Shown: positions 9,750 through 21,413, numbered from the stretch's first letter. The stretch: 64,000 nucleotides of DNA from Mytilinidion resinicola (GCF_010093595.1 NW_022985439.1:1717822-1781821), one strand, 5' to 3'. Numbers and translations are program-made. The notes: generated by a model not told the origin, from the letters alone.

Positions 9750-12700
9750 ATGGTCCGAACCAACCAGCCACCCCGTGGTGGTTTGCCTCGTTATGGCGGC
9801 CACATATGCAGTTGCTATTTTTTTCAACCCACACCATCTGGAGGGTCGACGCGGGTTTACCTTCCACAGACGCATCTAGATGCACACACGACCATCTTCT
9901 CTACTGCTTTCAGTACTGTCTTGACGCAAACCTTCGAAGCGGCGAGAGCGATCGACGAAATAAAGTAAGCAGTCCATCCCTCTTCAAACACTGTCAGTCA
10001 TGCTAATGATGTCAGATATGCTTTTCCGCTCTTCGATGGCGTCAGTGTAGTGGACTTCAAGTGTCAGGTTGGGGACCGCACTATCTATGGGTTAGTCAAG
10101 GAAAATGACGAAGCCAAGAAAGCCTACAACGAAGCTGTGAAACGCGGAGAAAAGGCCGCCCTCTTGGAACAGCTACCCGACGCTGCCGACGTCTTTACTA
10201 CAACGATCGGCAACATCCCGGGGGATTCTCAGGTTGTGGTGACTATCACGTATATCGGAGAGCTCAAACACGATGCCGAAGTTGATGGAGTTCGTTACAC
10301 CCTGCCTACGTCTATCGCCCCGCGCTACGGAAACTATCCTGGTCAACTAATCTCTGCATCTACCCTTTCTGGGGGTGGGATCTCTATCACGGTCGACGTC
10401 ACAATGTCTGAGGATGCTCCGCTTCAGAAGATTCAGTCTCCAACTCACCCCATCGCTGTATCTCTTGGCACTCTGTCGACGTCGTCTGATAATGCACAGT
10501 TCAGCTCCAACAAGGCATCAGCAACCTTAGCTCTTGGAAAAGCAGAGCTGGATGCCGACTTCGTGCTTCAGGTAGTCGCCAAAGACGTCGGTGTGCCACA
10601 GGCCCTCTTGGAGACCCACTCATCCATCCCTAACCACCGCGCATTGATGCTCAGTCTGGTTCCCAAATTCTCCCTCAAGCCGTCCAAACCCGAGATCGTT
10701 TTCATTGCCGATAGGTCCGGAAGTATGGGAGGTGGTCCCATGAAGACTTCGATCTCTGCATTGCAGGTTTTCCTTAAGTCCCTTCCAGTGGGCGTAAGGT
10801 TCAATATTCTGTCTTTCGGCTCACGTCACGAGCTGCTCTGGCCTCAGAGCAAGCTATATAGCCAAGACGCCCTGGATCAAGCTATGAAATACGTCAGCAA
10901 GTTCTCGGCAGACTTTGGCGGCACAGAGACCTTTGCAGCAGTGAAAGAAGCCTTTGAGACTCGGACTAAAGATCTCGAGACAGAGATCTTGCTGCTCACC
11001 GATGGTGACATCTGGTCGCAAGATACGTTGTTCGACTACATCAAGGACAACACCAAAGACGGGGCCGTGAGAGTCTTTCCCCTCGGCATCGGAAGTGGAG
11101 TATCCAGTTCACTCATTGAAGGCATCGCCCGCGCTGGAAACGGGTTCGCGCAAATGGTAGGCAATGGAGAAAAAATTAACGGCAAGGTTGTTCGCATGCT
11201 GAAAGGAGCTCTTACCCCGCATGTCAAAGATTACTCTCTGGATATCAAATACCGAGACAATGCTATTGACCGGGTGTCTGATAGCCTCAAGCTCAACCTG
11301 ACTTTGTCAGACAACGACAACACCCAAGGCTCACCTGAGCGATATGCGCTCCGCAACAAGCCGATCTCTCTTTTCGACGCAGGAGCAGCCGAGAAAGACG
11401 AAGCAGAGAACAAACTCGTATCCCAAGATCGCTTCGGTCATTTGCCAAAGATCTCGCACCCAAAGCTGCTGCAGACGCCCCACACTATCCCACCCCTATA
11501 TCCCTTTAATCGCACGTCTGTCTATGTGTTGATGTCGTCAGAAACCTCGAACACGACACCCACGTCTGTAATTTTGCGCGGAACTTCCCCACAAGGACCA
11601 CTGGAACTTGAAATACCAGTGCAAGCACTTGAGGCCCCTGGTACTACTATCCATCAGCTTGCCGCTCGGAAAGCAACCCAAGAGCTAGAAGAAGGCCGCG
11701 GATGGATATACGATGCTGAAAGCCAAGGTGGCGAACTCGTTCGAAACCAGTACGCTGGGAACTTCGACGCCATAGTTCAACGCGAGGCTGTCCGCCTCGG
11801 AGTCCAATTCCAGGTCGGAGGAAAGTACTGCTCCTTCGTAGCCGTCGAGGCAAACGAGGCCGAAATCGCAGCCAAACGCCAACAGGCACTCGAAAAGATC
11901 GGGAGTCAGGCTACGGAAAGCGACGACGATGGCTTCGTAATGGTTGCTTCTGAGTCTTCCGATGATGGTCAGTTTCTTGCGCATGCCTCACTTCATTATG
12001 GCCGCGATCCTAACCTGGGATCAACAGCAAATACCAATTCTCGGAAATCAACTGGCGGTAGGCAGAAGCAAACAGCACGCAAGTCCACCGGCGGGAAGGC
12101 CCCCCGAAAGCAGCTAGCCAGCAAGGCAGCGCGTAAGTCTGCGCCTGCGACTGCGTCTGCTCCTATGTCTGCACCTGCGCCTCCTCCCCAATCTGGAGGT
12201 AGAGGAGGCAGAGGCCTTGGCAGAGGGGGTGCTATGCGGCATCGGAAGATCCTCATGGACGTAGATGCTGAAGTGGATGAGGAGGAAGAGAGTGAAGACG
12301 ACGTCGCAGCGAAAGAGGATGAGGACTTTGTGGACTATTCAGACGAGGACATGGGCTTTGCTCTCTTCGAGACCGACGATCTTGCTCCCGCTGGTTCCGC
12401 GGCGGCGGTGAAAAAGAGGTCGAAGAGTGCTGCTACCCAGCCGGCGAAGAGGCGTAAGGTGCAGGGCGATACGTTGCTGGAGCGTTTGGTCAACAAACAG
12501 GCGTTCGATGGGTCGTGGAGCCGTCAGGATTTGGAGTGCGATGGCATGGGTATCGATCGAGAGAAGGCACGTGACCTTTTGATGGCCCTTGCGAAGTTGG
12601 GTTCGTTTAAGGATGAGAGTAGCGCGGCCACGGCAGTTGCAACGGCACTGGTAGTGTTATATTTGGAGACGAAAGCTGTGGCGGATAAGGATACGTGGGA

Positions 12701-12800
12701 GTTGGTGGTCGAAAAGGCGAGGATGTGGTTGGAGGACGCAGTGACTACTAAGGATCTTGAGACTGTGTTCAAGGAGGCGACACCACTAATTGTGTCATGA
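9750..12800 (+). CDS. VIT / von Willebrand A domain protein with histone H3- and H4-tail-like segments
   Basis: Exons 9750-9964 and 10016-12800; the 51-base intron has a GTAAGC donor, a GCTAAT branch-like site and a CAG acceptor. The product has 999 residues. The first ~150 form a VIT domain (TRVYLPQTHLDAHTT, YAFPLFDGVSVVDF); a vWA domain follows with an intact MIDAS (DRSGSMGGGP) and TDGD. The C-terminal block (LLERLVNKQAFDGSWS...) is typical of fungal and animal VWA5/PARP4-like proteins. Between them, residues 756-784 match histone H3 residues 4-32, and residues 798-820 match the H4 N-terminus with K5, K8 and K12 as Arg and K16 as Met. A Glu/Asp-rich stretch (about 822-850) and basic nuclear-signal candidates (KKRSK, PAKRRKV) follow. 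The family call is firm. Nuclear location and histone mimicry are inferred. Confidence 0.93.
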
Positions 12801-13014
12801 GGCGATCTGGTAGAAAGTTCTTGCTTATTTTGGAGTATAAACGTCGCCCATAGCCCAAGATCATAAGTCAGTCGGTGCAATGTAGGGAGTCTAATCGGTG
12901 AAACCAATATAAATTCAGTTCTAAAGCTAACGAAAGCGCCTAGTAACAGAGATATTTACCGCATAACATCCCAGTCCTTCCAAATGATCACTAATACGCT
13001 CTAAAACGCACTCT

Positions 13015-14235
13015 TCAATGCGGCGCATGATGTGCCCTCATCCTCGCCGTTAGTTCTTCACTCCCCCCTGCCTTGAAGTGGCCATTCAAGTTCGCTAGCG
13101 TCTTCCGCGCATACTTCTCTCCCCTAGGAAACAGCTCTTTCTCATACCCCCGAATAGCTTCCGCCAGACTTCCCTTTTCCGGCTCCTGCGCGACTGCCAC
13201 TATCGCCTTCGAAAGCTCTAGCGCATCCAACATCGCTGCATTAACACCCACACCGGCAAATGGAGTCATCAGATGCGCCGAATCCCCCAGCAAGGTTACG
13301 CCAGGTTTGCCCTCCCAGCTGAACCCGGGCGGAAGGTGATAGAGCGTGCGTGGGATCACTTTATCCGTGCTCGACAGCAGTATCTTCTTCAGATCATCAC
13401 CAACGTGGCCGAAATACTTCTCGACGTACGCAGGAACATGCTTAGCGGCGTCTGGCGCGTTGAAGTCGACCCCATAGTCGGCGAAAAAGGTCTCGGGGAC
13501 GCGCAGACTGGCGTATGTGCGTACAGAGCCGTCGCCGTTGCGCTGGGCCTGGATTGCGCTGTCCGCGTCAAAAGTGAAGCAGTTGCCCGCGCCGGCGTAC
13601 GCGGAAAGCCAAGGGTTGCGGTTGGCGACGTCGAGGGACCAGAGTTCGAGGGACGAAATGCCGGAATAATGCGGTTTTGTGGGTGTCAGGATGTTGCGGA
13701 CCTTGGACCAGGCACCGTCGGTTCCAACCACTAGATCGAACTCCTCCGAGACGGTACCGTCGGCAAAGCGTAGAGTATGCGTGCTATTGGCACCGGGAAC
13801 GACTTCAACCAGCTTCTTGTTCCAGGTAACGGCGTCAGCGCCTCCAGCGCCTTCGAGCAAGATGGATAGGAGTGCGCTGCGGTCGATCTCGGGGCGTCCG
13901 CCGAAGAGCTCGTCTTCAGTTTCTGGGGCGGGTTGCTCGTCCGCGCCGCCTTTGTTCTCGTCCCAAAGAACGACGCCGGCGGGCGAGACGATTTTCATGA
14001 CGTCGGACTCGGGCCGCGCGTGTTTGACAAAGGGCGTCCAGAGGTTTGCGGCGCGGAGGGCGGCTTGGCCGGCAGAGGGGTGCAAGTCGAGGGTTCCACC
14101 GGCAGTGGAGACGGTGGAAGAGAGGTCGAAAATAGTATAGGGGATGGATTGAGCGCGGAGGAGGGAGGCGAGGGTAAGACCTGCTGGTCCGGCGCCCATG
14201 ATGGCGACGGTGAGTTTCGGGGTTGGGGTGGCCAT
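13015..14235 (-). CDS. FAD-dependent monooxygenase (TetX / salicylate hydroxylase-like)
   Basis: A single exon of 406 residues with an ATG at 14235. The N-terminus has the Rossmann FAD motif GAGPAG; the middle has the DG motif (VVGTDGAWSKVR); the C-terminal third has GDSAHLMTPFAGVGVN, which binds the FAD ribityl chain. This is the class A flavoprotein hydroxylase layout, closest in flavour to TetX-type monooxygenases. Such enzymes use NAD(P)H and O2 to hydroxylate aromatic or polyketide substrates. The substrate is unknown, and no biosynthetic core gene lies next to it. Its 3' end faces the end of the VIT/vWA gene across about 210 bases. Confidence 0.9.
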   Translation of the reverse strand: MATPTPKLTVAIMGAGPAGLTLASLLRAQSIPYTIFDLSSTVSTAGGTLDLHPSAGQAALRAANLWTPFVKHARPESDVMKIVSPAGVVLWDENKGGADEQPAPETEDELFGGRPEIDRSALLSILLEGAGGADAVTWNKKLVEVVPGANSTHTLRFADGTVSEEFDLVVGTDGAWSKVRNILTPTKPHYSGISSLELWSLDVANRNPWLSAYAGAGNCFTFDADSAIQAQRNGDGSVRTYASLRVPETFFADYGVDFNAPDAAKHVPAYVEKYFGHVGDDLKKILLSSTDKVIPRTLYHLPPGFSWEGKPGVTLLGDSAHLMTPFAGVGVNAAMLDALELSKAIVAVAQEPEKGSLAEAIRGYEKELFPRGEKYARKTLANLNGHFKAGGSEELTARMRAHHAPH

Positions 14236-14990
14236 TTTGGGATTGAGTTTTGTGAGGAAAATGGGGAGGTGGAAATAGTAATTTATGATGGTTGAAATTG
14301 TTATTGGAGGAAGAGCTGAGGTTATGTGATAAAGTGATGGATGTTTGAGATGATTGATATTGAGATGGAGCTTGAATTGCAGGATGATGAAGGGGATATT
14401 AGGAAGCGGACTTGCGAGTTACTTATACTCCACAGACATGAAGGCAGATCTACTAACTTCGGTCCCTCGATACCCTCCGAGCCCTTTGGGTGCATATATC
14501 AACCTGTGATATAATTCCAATCGGCCGCGAGCTAGTGAGTAAGACGATTGCTGCCTGTGTCGTCGTCGGCCGCTAATTTTCAGTTGTCGGGCCCGAGAGA
14601 ATTGACAGGGTTTGTATAGAATGTAAGCGCTTAAGCTTGATGGAGTATAGTGGTATGGCTGTTGAGACGAGCTGGTCACGTGATATATACGCTTTTGATC
14701 ACCGTAGCCTTGAACACGGCATATTTCGATGGAATACGTACCTCTGGACTGTACCTACTCGTTCAAAGCAATATCACATAATATCCTGTCATTATCGTCC
14801 AGCCTCTTGGGCTATGCTGTGTGGTGAGGTTCTCTAGCGTCTGGGCAGTCTAATGGGCCGGAATTCCGCCAGGAAGACCAAAAGCCCCAGTATCCAAAAT
14901 CTCTTATATTTTAAGCGTCAGTCGCTCCATTAATACCCAGCAGCCGTTATCATATCTCATCCCAAACTCCCCTATACCCCAAAACCCATC
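14236..14990. other. Intergenic region, about 0.75 kb
   Basis: This holds the promoter of the minus-strand FAD monooxygenase and the 3' flank of the antiporter gene. No gene or clear motif was seen. Confidence 0.5.
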
Positions 14991-17900
14991 TTACTCGCTT
15001 CCCCCAAAACCAGCCTTCACAACCATGACACTCGCCCCAATCTTCCCCTCCCACACCTTCTGCGCCAGCACGCCCAGCGTACCCGCAGCACCCGTGTCGC
15101 TGTCCTCTGTCCGCTTCCGCTGCAGCACCAACCCACCACTGCCGACGTTCCGCCCCAGCACGACTAGATCGCCTGCGTTCCGTGGGCTGTGGCCGCATTC
15201 GGTGCCCGCACGCGCCAACACGTCGTCGATGGGTTTGGTGCTCTTTACGGATTCGAAGACAACGCGGCTAGCGAGTTCAGCCGGGAGGGAGGCTCGCAGG
15301 GCGGCGAAGAACGCGGCCTCGTGGTCGCGGGTAACATGTGAGGTGACAACGGTAGTATCTTTTGTTGCGCTGGTAGTAGCAATAGGCGAAACAGGCGCGA
15401 TTTCAGTGTCGTCAGCGACAAAATAGTCGTCGGAGATCTCAAAGTGAACGAGCGTAGCAGTGATGTCGGGGTTCTCAGCGAGCTGGAGGACTAGGCGGAG
15501 CGCGGTTTTGTCGTCGGGCCCGCCGAAGAAGGGGAAGAAGATGTGGTGGCTGCGGTCTGCAATTGGGGCTGCGACGTCCTTGTCCTTGTTGCTGCGGATG
15601 CTGTGCGCGCTGAAGGTGCGGTGGAGCTTGTTTTTCTCGCGGCGAGAGGCGGAGCCGCCGAAGTTCTTGTTGATGAAGACGCCAGTGGTACATTTTGCGT
15701 TGTCGAGAGCTGAACGGACGAATGAAGTGTATGAGGAAGTTGCGAGCTTGTTGGTAACGGAGTGGTCGTCGATAACGCCCTGCTCGCTCATGGTGCCGGT
15801 TTCGCTCCACGGTAGAAGCACGAAGTCGGAGTTCGCTTCGGAAGCACGAGTGACGATAGCATCCGCAAATGAAGACTCGGGGAGCACAGAGACTTCGCCA
15901 CTAACAGCCAGGTTATGCAGGCGGCCGAAAGTCCGGAAGGTATTGACAACTGGGTCGTGAGCAGTGTATGAATCAATCTCGGAAACTTTCATGACGGACG
16001 AAGAACGATCCGTCAGCTCTAATAGTCTCACACCGTGTGCTTCGATAGGTCTCTTTGGCTTGTCATCGCTCACCCCGGAGTCATCGGTCTCTTTGGTGTA
16101 GCTCGAAGTACCTTCCAACAGGGGATGTGTCTTCTCAGGTACTTTTGGAGGGTTGCCGCCCAGCATCGAGACAAAGGCGAGAAGGGTCGGCATGCTGTCC
16201 AATCGAAGATATACAAGGATGCGTGATATCTTTTGTGACTGAATCTTATCGAATGTGAAATCCTCGGCATCGTCGTGGTCACCGAGGGGATTGCCGGTGT
16301 CCCAGTCGATCTCGCCACGCTTCCAGGCCTCAAGCTTCTTTTGGTACCACGAAGGATACAGAGCTGAAGTGAGTGGGGTAGTAGCAAAAGTAGTGATAAG
16401 CGCCATGACGACAAAGATGGTGAACGTTCTTGTGCTTAGAATCTTGGCTTGGAGTCCAATGTTCTGATCCTTATTAGCATTCCATCTTCATCAGAGAAGA
16501 TGTAGACTTACCAGCACGATCAACTCCACCAAGCCCTTGCAACTCATTAACGAGCCAATGGTAAAGCTCTCTCTCCAGACCAAACCATTAGCACGTGCCG
16601 CAAGCGAAGCACCAATGAATTTAGCGAAGAACGCAACGGCACAGACGCCAATGACATAGCCCCAAACAATGCCACTGTTGAGAAGACCAAGATTGGTGCC
16701 GAGGCCAGATAGAGCAAAGTAGAGAGGTAGGAACATGGTAGAAATAAGATCCTCGACTTTCTCCGTGACCTTGATAGCAAACCCACCTTCATGAGGACAG
16801 ATCAAGCCCGCCATGAAGGCACCGAAAATTGGATGTACTCCTATAACTCCAGTGAAGAATGCCGATGTGAGTGCGATAAGGAGAGTGAGTGCGATAATGC
16901 CCTGGCTGGGGCCATCCTGCAAGCTGCGAGTCCTGACCAGGACCCACATGAAGGCAGGGCGGACGGCGAAGACGAGGAAGAGCACATAGCCAACACAAGT
17001 TAGGAGGACCCATAATGCTGTAATTCCGGTGCCTGCATTGACGAGGGCAACACAGAGCGCAAGCAAGATCCAGCCTAGTGAGAAGAAGTTAGCGTTGGGG
17101 ACCCCGCGTTTGGTGTTTCGCCGATCAACTCACCAACCACATCGTTTCCAACGCCTGCGGAGAGCACAATGATACCGACTGGTGTCATGAGCAGTTTCAG
17201 CTCTGTTAGAATGCGACAGAGCACAGGGAAAGCCTAAAAGGCTTGTCAGCACATGTCAGGAGATGCAACCACGCCTCTGGGACGAATGGTGACCCGGCGT
17301 CCGTAATGCCGCGACAAAGCGACGAAGTGGTAAGAAAAGGAAGCGAGCATACCGTAATGGCCATAGCAACGCCGATGAAGAGCATGAAGACGCCAAAGTC
17401 AATTGGCTTTGTTCCCGGCTCATCTTTGAACTGGTTGTACAGGCCCCAGGCAATGGCGCATCCTAATCCAAAGGGCAACGCCATGCCCGCCAGACCCACG
17501 CTCAGGGCGACGCGCCAATTGCTGACCAGAAAGCGCAGGTCCACTTCCAGTCCTACGAGGAACAGAAACAGCACAAGACCCAGATTTGCGACGAGCGAGA
17601 GGTTTGGCATGGCAGCGTTGGGAAATATTGCCGCGGTGAAGCCAGGGATGTGGCCGCATACCGAAGGCCCGAGCAGGATACCGCCAATAACTTCAGCAAT
17701 GACACGAGGCTGGCGCAGTTTGGAAAGAGGGTAGTGGAGGGCACGACAGAATATGATAATGATGCCAGCCTGGAGAGAGGCCTGTCAGCGGCGGCGGGGC
17801 AGTGGGGGGAGTGTCTGCAATTGTACCTACCTGAATAATGAAGATGATGATAGGGTTCTTGGAATCATAGACAGAGGGATTCCCGCCCTCGAGAATCCCA

Positions 17901-17998
17901 CCTTGCGGAGGGACCTTGGCAGCCTTAGTCGGGGTAGCAGACGCAGCAACCGTCTTTGTCACGACGGCGGTTACAACCCGGACGGCGGAGGAGGCCAT
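14991..17998 (-). CDS. KHA1: K+(Na+)/H+ antiporter, CPA2 family, Kha1-like
   Basis: Five exons on the minus strand: 17998-17831, 17769-17353, 17233-17134, 17074-16512, 16463-14991, giving 906 residues (yeast Kha1 is of similar size). All splice sites are GT-AG and keep the frame. About 12 hydrophobic segments occupy the first half, with family signatures [30 protein letters not shown] and [14 protein letters not shown]; the Asn-Asp pair is the ion-exchange site expected in this family. The second half is hydrophilic and cytosolic, as in yeast Kha1, which works in Golgi or endosomal membranes. The first exon encodes a Thr/Ala/Val-rich head before the first membrane segment. Assignment to the family is strong; location is by analogy. 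Confidence 0.92.
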
Positions 17999-18750
17999 GG
18001 CGTGCAGAAGCTGGAGATGCTGGAGATGCTGGAGAAGCTGGAGAAGCTGGGGACGCAGCGGCCGGGGAACGAGGGAGTGGATCAGGAGGCGTGGAGAGCA
18101 GCTCGAGGGTCATGAGCTTTATCTGCATGGCGCGGTGCATGGAGGATGGCTGCGGCACCCCGTGCGCCCCACACCCGGCAGCCAGGTTGAAGAATGCGGA
18201 GCGGGGCCCAGAACAGGACCCTGAGCTCGTTGTGCGTGGGCCGATTGCTACAAAGGTACCTACCGTGGACCGCGAGGCCAGAGGCTGTTCACCGCCACGC
18301 CGCCTTTGGAGCTCGTCGCGCAGCCATTCGCGCATCCGAACCCGTAGCCATCATCCATGTGACAAACAAAGGCCCAGCAACGCTGCTCGCGATTGACACC
18401 CTGCGCGCCACCCGCGTCCCGGCGTCCAAGCACACCTGGCATTGCTGCACCGCACAGGCCGAACAACGAAGAGGCGCCAGCGTCTGCCAATGGGGCGACT
18501 GTCTGGGGCCGGCAGAGCGCCATCTTGAGTGAACGTGCCCCACCACCGTCGAAACGCCAAGACATCGGGGTCACGCACCTGGGCATCGTCTGAGCATGTC
18601 ACGTTGAAGTTGAGGGAAACATGGCTCGGAACGTACGAGTTGCTAGCTATGTATGCAAGACTAAGACTATTCTAGGGTATTAGTGCTTTACTGGAGTAGG
18701 AAGCGAGTAATTCAGCACGCTTTACAAGGGTAGCTCTACGAAGACTTCAT
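17999..18750. other. GC-rich intergenic region between antiporter and mannosidase
   Basis: This is the promoter side of the antiporter gene and the 3' side of the mannosidase gene. It has high GC and several overlapping open frames, none convincing. A short 9-base tandem repeat lies at 18008-18050. Confidence 0.5.
18008..18050. repeat. Short tandem repeat, 9-base unit
   Basis: CTGGAGATG and CTGGAGAAG units are repeated about five times. It lies just upstream of the antiporter start codon, in its leader or promoter. Probably a simple sequence repeat. Confidence 0.6.
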
Positions 18751-18954
18751 TCAAGTCTTGGCCCTCCACGCAAGAGCGCCCGCAAGCACCACGCCAGTCC
18801 AAATACCCACCACGCCCACTGCAATCATAATAATGCTCCGCCTCCGCTTCACACCAGGTTCCCCCATAAGCCTCAACGCCTCCTCCGGCGATACCGCCGC
18901 CGTCGTCGGTAGTTCTACGCTGGGTGTTGGATACGCTGACGAAGGCGCCTCATC
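18751..18954 (-). pseudogene. In-frame C-terminal extension of the mannosidase, cut off by a TAG
   Basis: Directly after the TAG stop (18957-18955) of the GH92 gene, the same frame stays open for 67 codons to a TGA at 18753-18751. It encodes a Pro/Ser/Thr-rich linker, a basic stretch (GVKRRRS) and a hydrophobic segment of about 20 residues (IIMIAVGVVGIWTGVVLAG) with a short basic end, which is a good single membrane anchor. It looks like the original C-terminus of the mannosidase, separated by a nonsense change, by stop readthrough, or by a sequencing error. A 54-base intron ending exactly at the TAG is possible but would delete conserved enzyme residues. Confidence 0.55.
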
Positions 18955-21413
18955 CTATTGTGCCTCCGACGCCGGGCTGGGCGGTGCAGGCCCAGTTGCC
19001 CACAGCACCGGGTCTTCGCCCAGCTCGAACTCCAGCGAGCCGCCGTCCGCGAAGACGTCGTCCCACGTGACCCATGCCTTGTCCCAGCTCTTGCCGTTGA
19101 CTTTGAGGCTCTGCACGTAGTACGCGTCGTCGCTGTTGCCACCGGTCGAGGTGATGTTGAGGATGTTCCCTGTGCCTAGGTCGATCTCCATGTCTGAGAG
19201 CCACGGCGAGCCGATCAGGAATGTTGTTTGGCCAGTCAAAGGGTATAGTCCGATCATGTTCCACAGGATCCACGTCTGCATGGCGCCTGCGTCGCTATTT
19301 CCCGGAATGCCGCCCGTGCCGGTGTTGTAATATGTCTTCGCTACCGTACGGGAGCGCTTGACGGCTAGGTCCTGCCGGCCGACGAAGTTGTAGAGGTACG
19401 GCGTTGTAAAGCTCGGCTCGTTGGCTGCATTGAAGATGGTCCCAGCACTGATGATGCCGGTTTGGAACATTAGGTCGAGGCGGTCCACGAAGCGGTCCTC
19501 GCCGCCGACGTACTGGATGAGGGTATCCACGTCGTGGTGCGCGTTCATCGAGTACTCCCACGGCAGGCCCTGGTAGTATGCGTCGCCCCAGTAGCAGCCG
19601 CCGCAGCTAAGTGGGTCTTGCTCTATGAAAGACCCATTTGCGAGGCGGGGGGCCACGAAGCCGCTGTGGCCCTGGCTGGTGGCGTTGGGGTTCCAGTGGT
19701 TGCGCCAGTTGCGGGATCGTTTGAGGTATTTCGAGGCATCTGATCTTTCACCTAGGCCTTTGGCAACTTGGTAGAGACCGAAGTCGTTAGCCGAATACTC
19801 CACTGCTCGGGAAACAGCGCGGTTGTATGTCGGCGTGATGTAGCCGTAATTGATCCAGTCTGGTAGGGCTCCTCGGCCTTCTTTGTCCGATGAGTCTGGG
19901 GAGACGGGGTCGTGGTTGTTTACAGGCACCTTCTCGGCGTCTCGTACCATGGCGGAATACCCGTCTTGCCAGTCTATCGATCCTCGAACCCCTTTGACGT
20001 ACGCATCTGCTAGCACATTGTCGGCATTTGAGCCGCCTTGGGTGCGTCCGTTGAAATTTGAAGATCGGGCATCGGGAAGGAACCCTTCATGCCTCCATAC
20101 GTCAATGATAGACCGGAGTTGCTCTTCGTAGGCGACCGGTTGTATTATATGTGTCAAGGCGGTTGAGCACCGGAAGAGGTCCCAGAACGTGAAAATATCA
20201 TCGTAGTAGGGTTCATTGGAAACCCAGTCAGGATTCTCGTCGGTTCTGTTTGACGGGATCAGGTTCATGCCGTAAAGATTCGTGTACAGGAGTGCCAGGT
20301 CGGAAGTTTTGGTGGATGATGTCGTGATCTTGCCAAATATCTCCGCATTCCATTTACTCTTGGCGCTGTTCACGAGTGTTTGCAGTGATGTATCTGATGG
20401 GATCTCGTCGTGGAGGTTGACACAGGCTTTCCGGTAAGATATAAATGATATTCCAACTCTTGACTTCACGTTTTTTTCTTCGAAGGTGAAAACACCGCCT
20501 TGTCTGTAGCTCCCAGAAGTCCAAACTCCAGGCTCACTATCATATGAGTCTAGCGTCGTTCCAGTGCCAGTAAAAGTCTTCGCAGAGACGGGTTCAGCGT
20601 CGAACTTGCCACAGAAGTATATAGTCCAGTCGGGTGCTACCCTATATTAGCATTGGAAGTCCAGAGATCATCCGGGACCTACCTAGGTTCCAACCACCGT
20701 TGTATGTTCCTGAGCCTTCGTAATGATTGTCTTCCCATATGCTAAAGCTTCCGTTCGAGTAACTCTGGCTCCACCCCTTTCCTCTGTACGAAGGCAGAAC
20801 GTGCGATACATCAATAACGATAGACGAAGAGTTGCCGTCCGGAAACGAGTACTCGTAAAGTCCAGCATGTTCTGTAGCGGCAAGCTCAACGATCACACCA
20901 CTTGCCAAAGAGGCTTTGTAGTACCCAACAGATCCTTCATCTGCAGACGATCTACCGGTGGAAAGGTTGGCGAGTGGATTGGTCACGTTTCCCACAACTG
21001 GCATCTGCGAAACAACTCCATACTTTGGCGCACCGCCTGTGCCAGACTCATGCATCATACTGAAACCAGTAAATGCACCGTCTGGAAGATATCCGGAATA
21101 AGGGTCCTCCGTGCCACTCGAAACGTCCGGTCCAAGCTTCACCATTGCGAAGGGAGCTAGTCATGTGATTAGATCAGATGTTCTCAAAATTCGCTCGCAA
21201 GACTTTAAGCAGGCTTACCAGCTACGACTCCGGGAAACATATTCCCACCGCCAGTCGTTCCAGTACTGAGGCGTCGTCAGCAGAAGCCCTTCTTCCTTAG
21301 GTGAGATGCTCTCACAAGACGTTGACATATTGGGAATAATCCGTACTGGCGCAGGCGAACTTTGTTAGGAAGAGGTTCCCGAGTATTATGAATGGCCAGT
21401 AGGTTCGAGCCAT
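18955..21413 (-). CDS. GH92 alpha-1,2-mannosidase
   Basis: Four exons: 21413-21316, 21265-21219, 21156-20683, 20636-18955, giving 766 residues up to the TAG at 18955. The third intron uses the acceptor GGGTAG (exon begins 20636), the only nearby one that keeps the frame. The N-terminus is a hydrophobic signal or anchor (WPFIILGNLFLTKFACA). Family signatures are GGNMFPGVVA, GFSMMHESGTGG, YNGGWN, PDWTIYFCGKF, GNSDAGAMQTWILWNMIGLYP and the end WATGPAPPSPAS. GH92 enzymes are calcium-dependent exo-mannosidases that trim N-glycans or cell-wall mannan in the secretory path or outside the cell. The stop falls right at the end of the catalytic domain, and a membrane segment follows in the same frame (see the 18751-18954 entry). 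Confidence 0.92.

Noticed and set aside
18008..18050. Short tandem repeat as a coding repeat
   Set aside because: It lies in a GC-rich leader region outside any supported coding frame, so it is treated as simple sequence.
18955..19008. A 54-base intron ending at the TAG of the mannosidase
   Set aside because: It has GT-AG ends and correct phase but would remove the conserved enzyme end WATGPAPPSP; kept only as an outside possibility.
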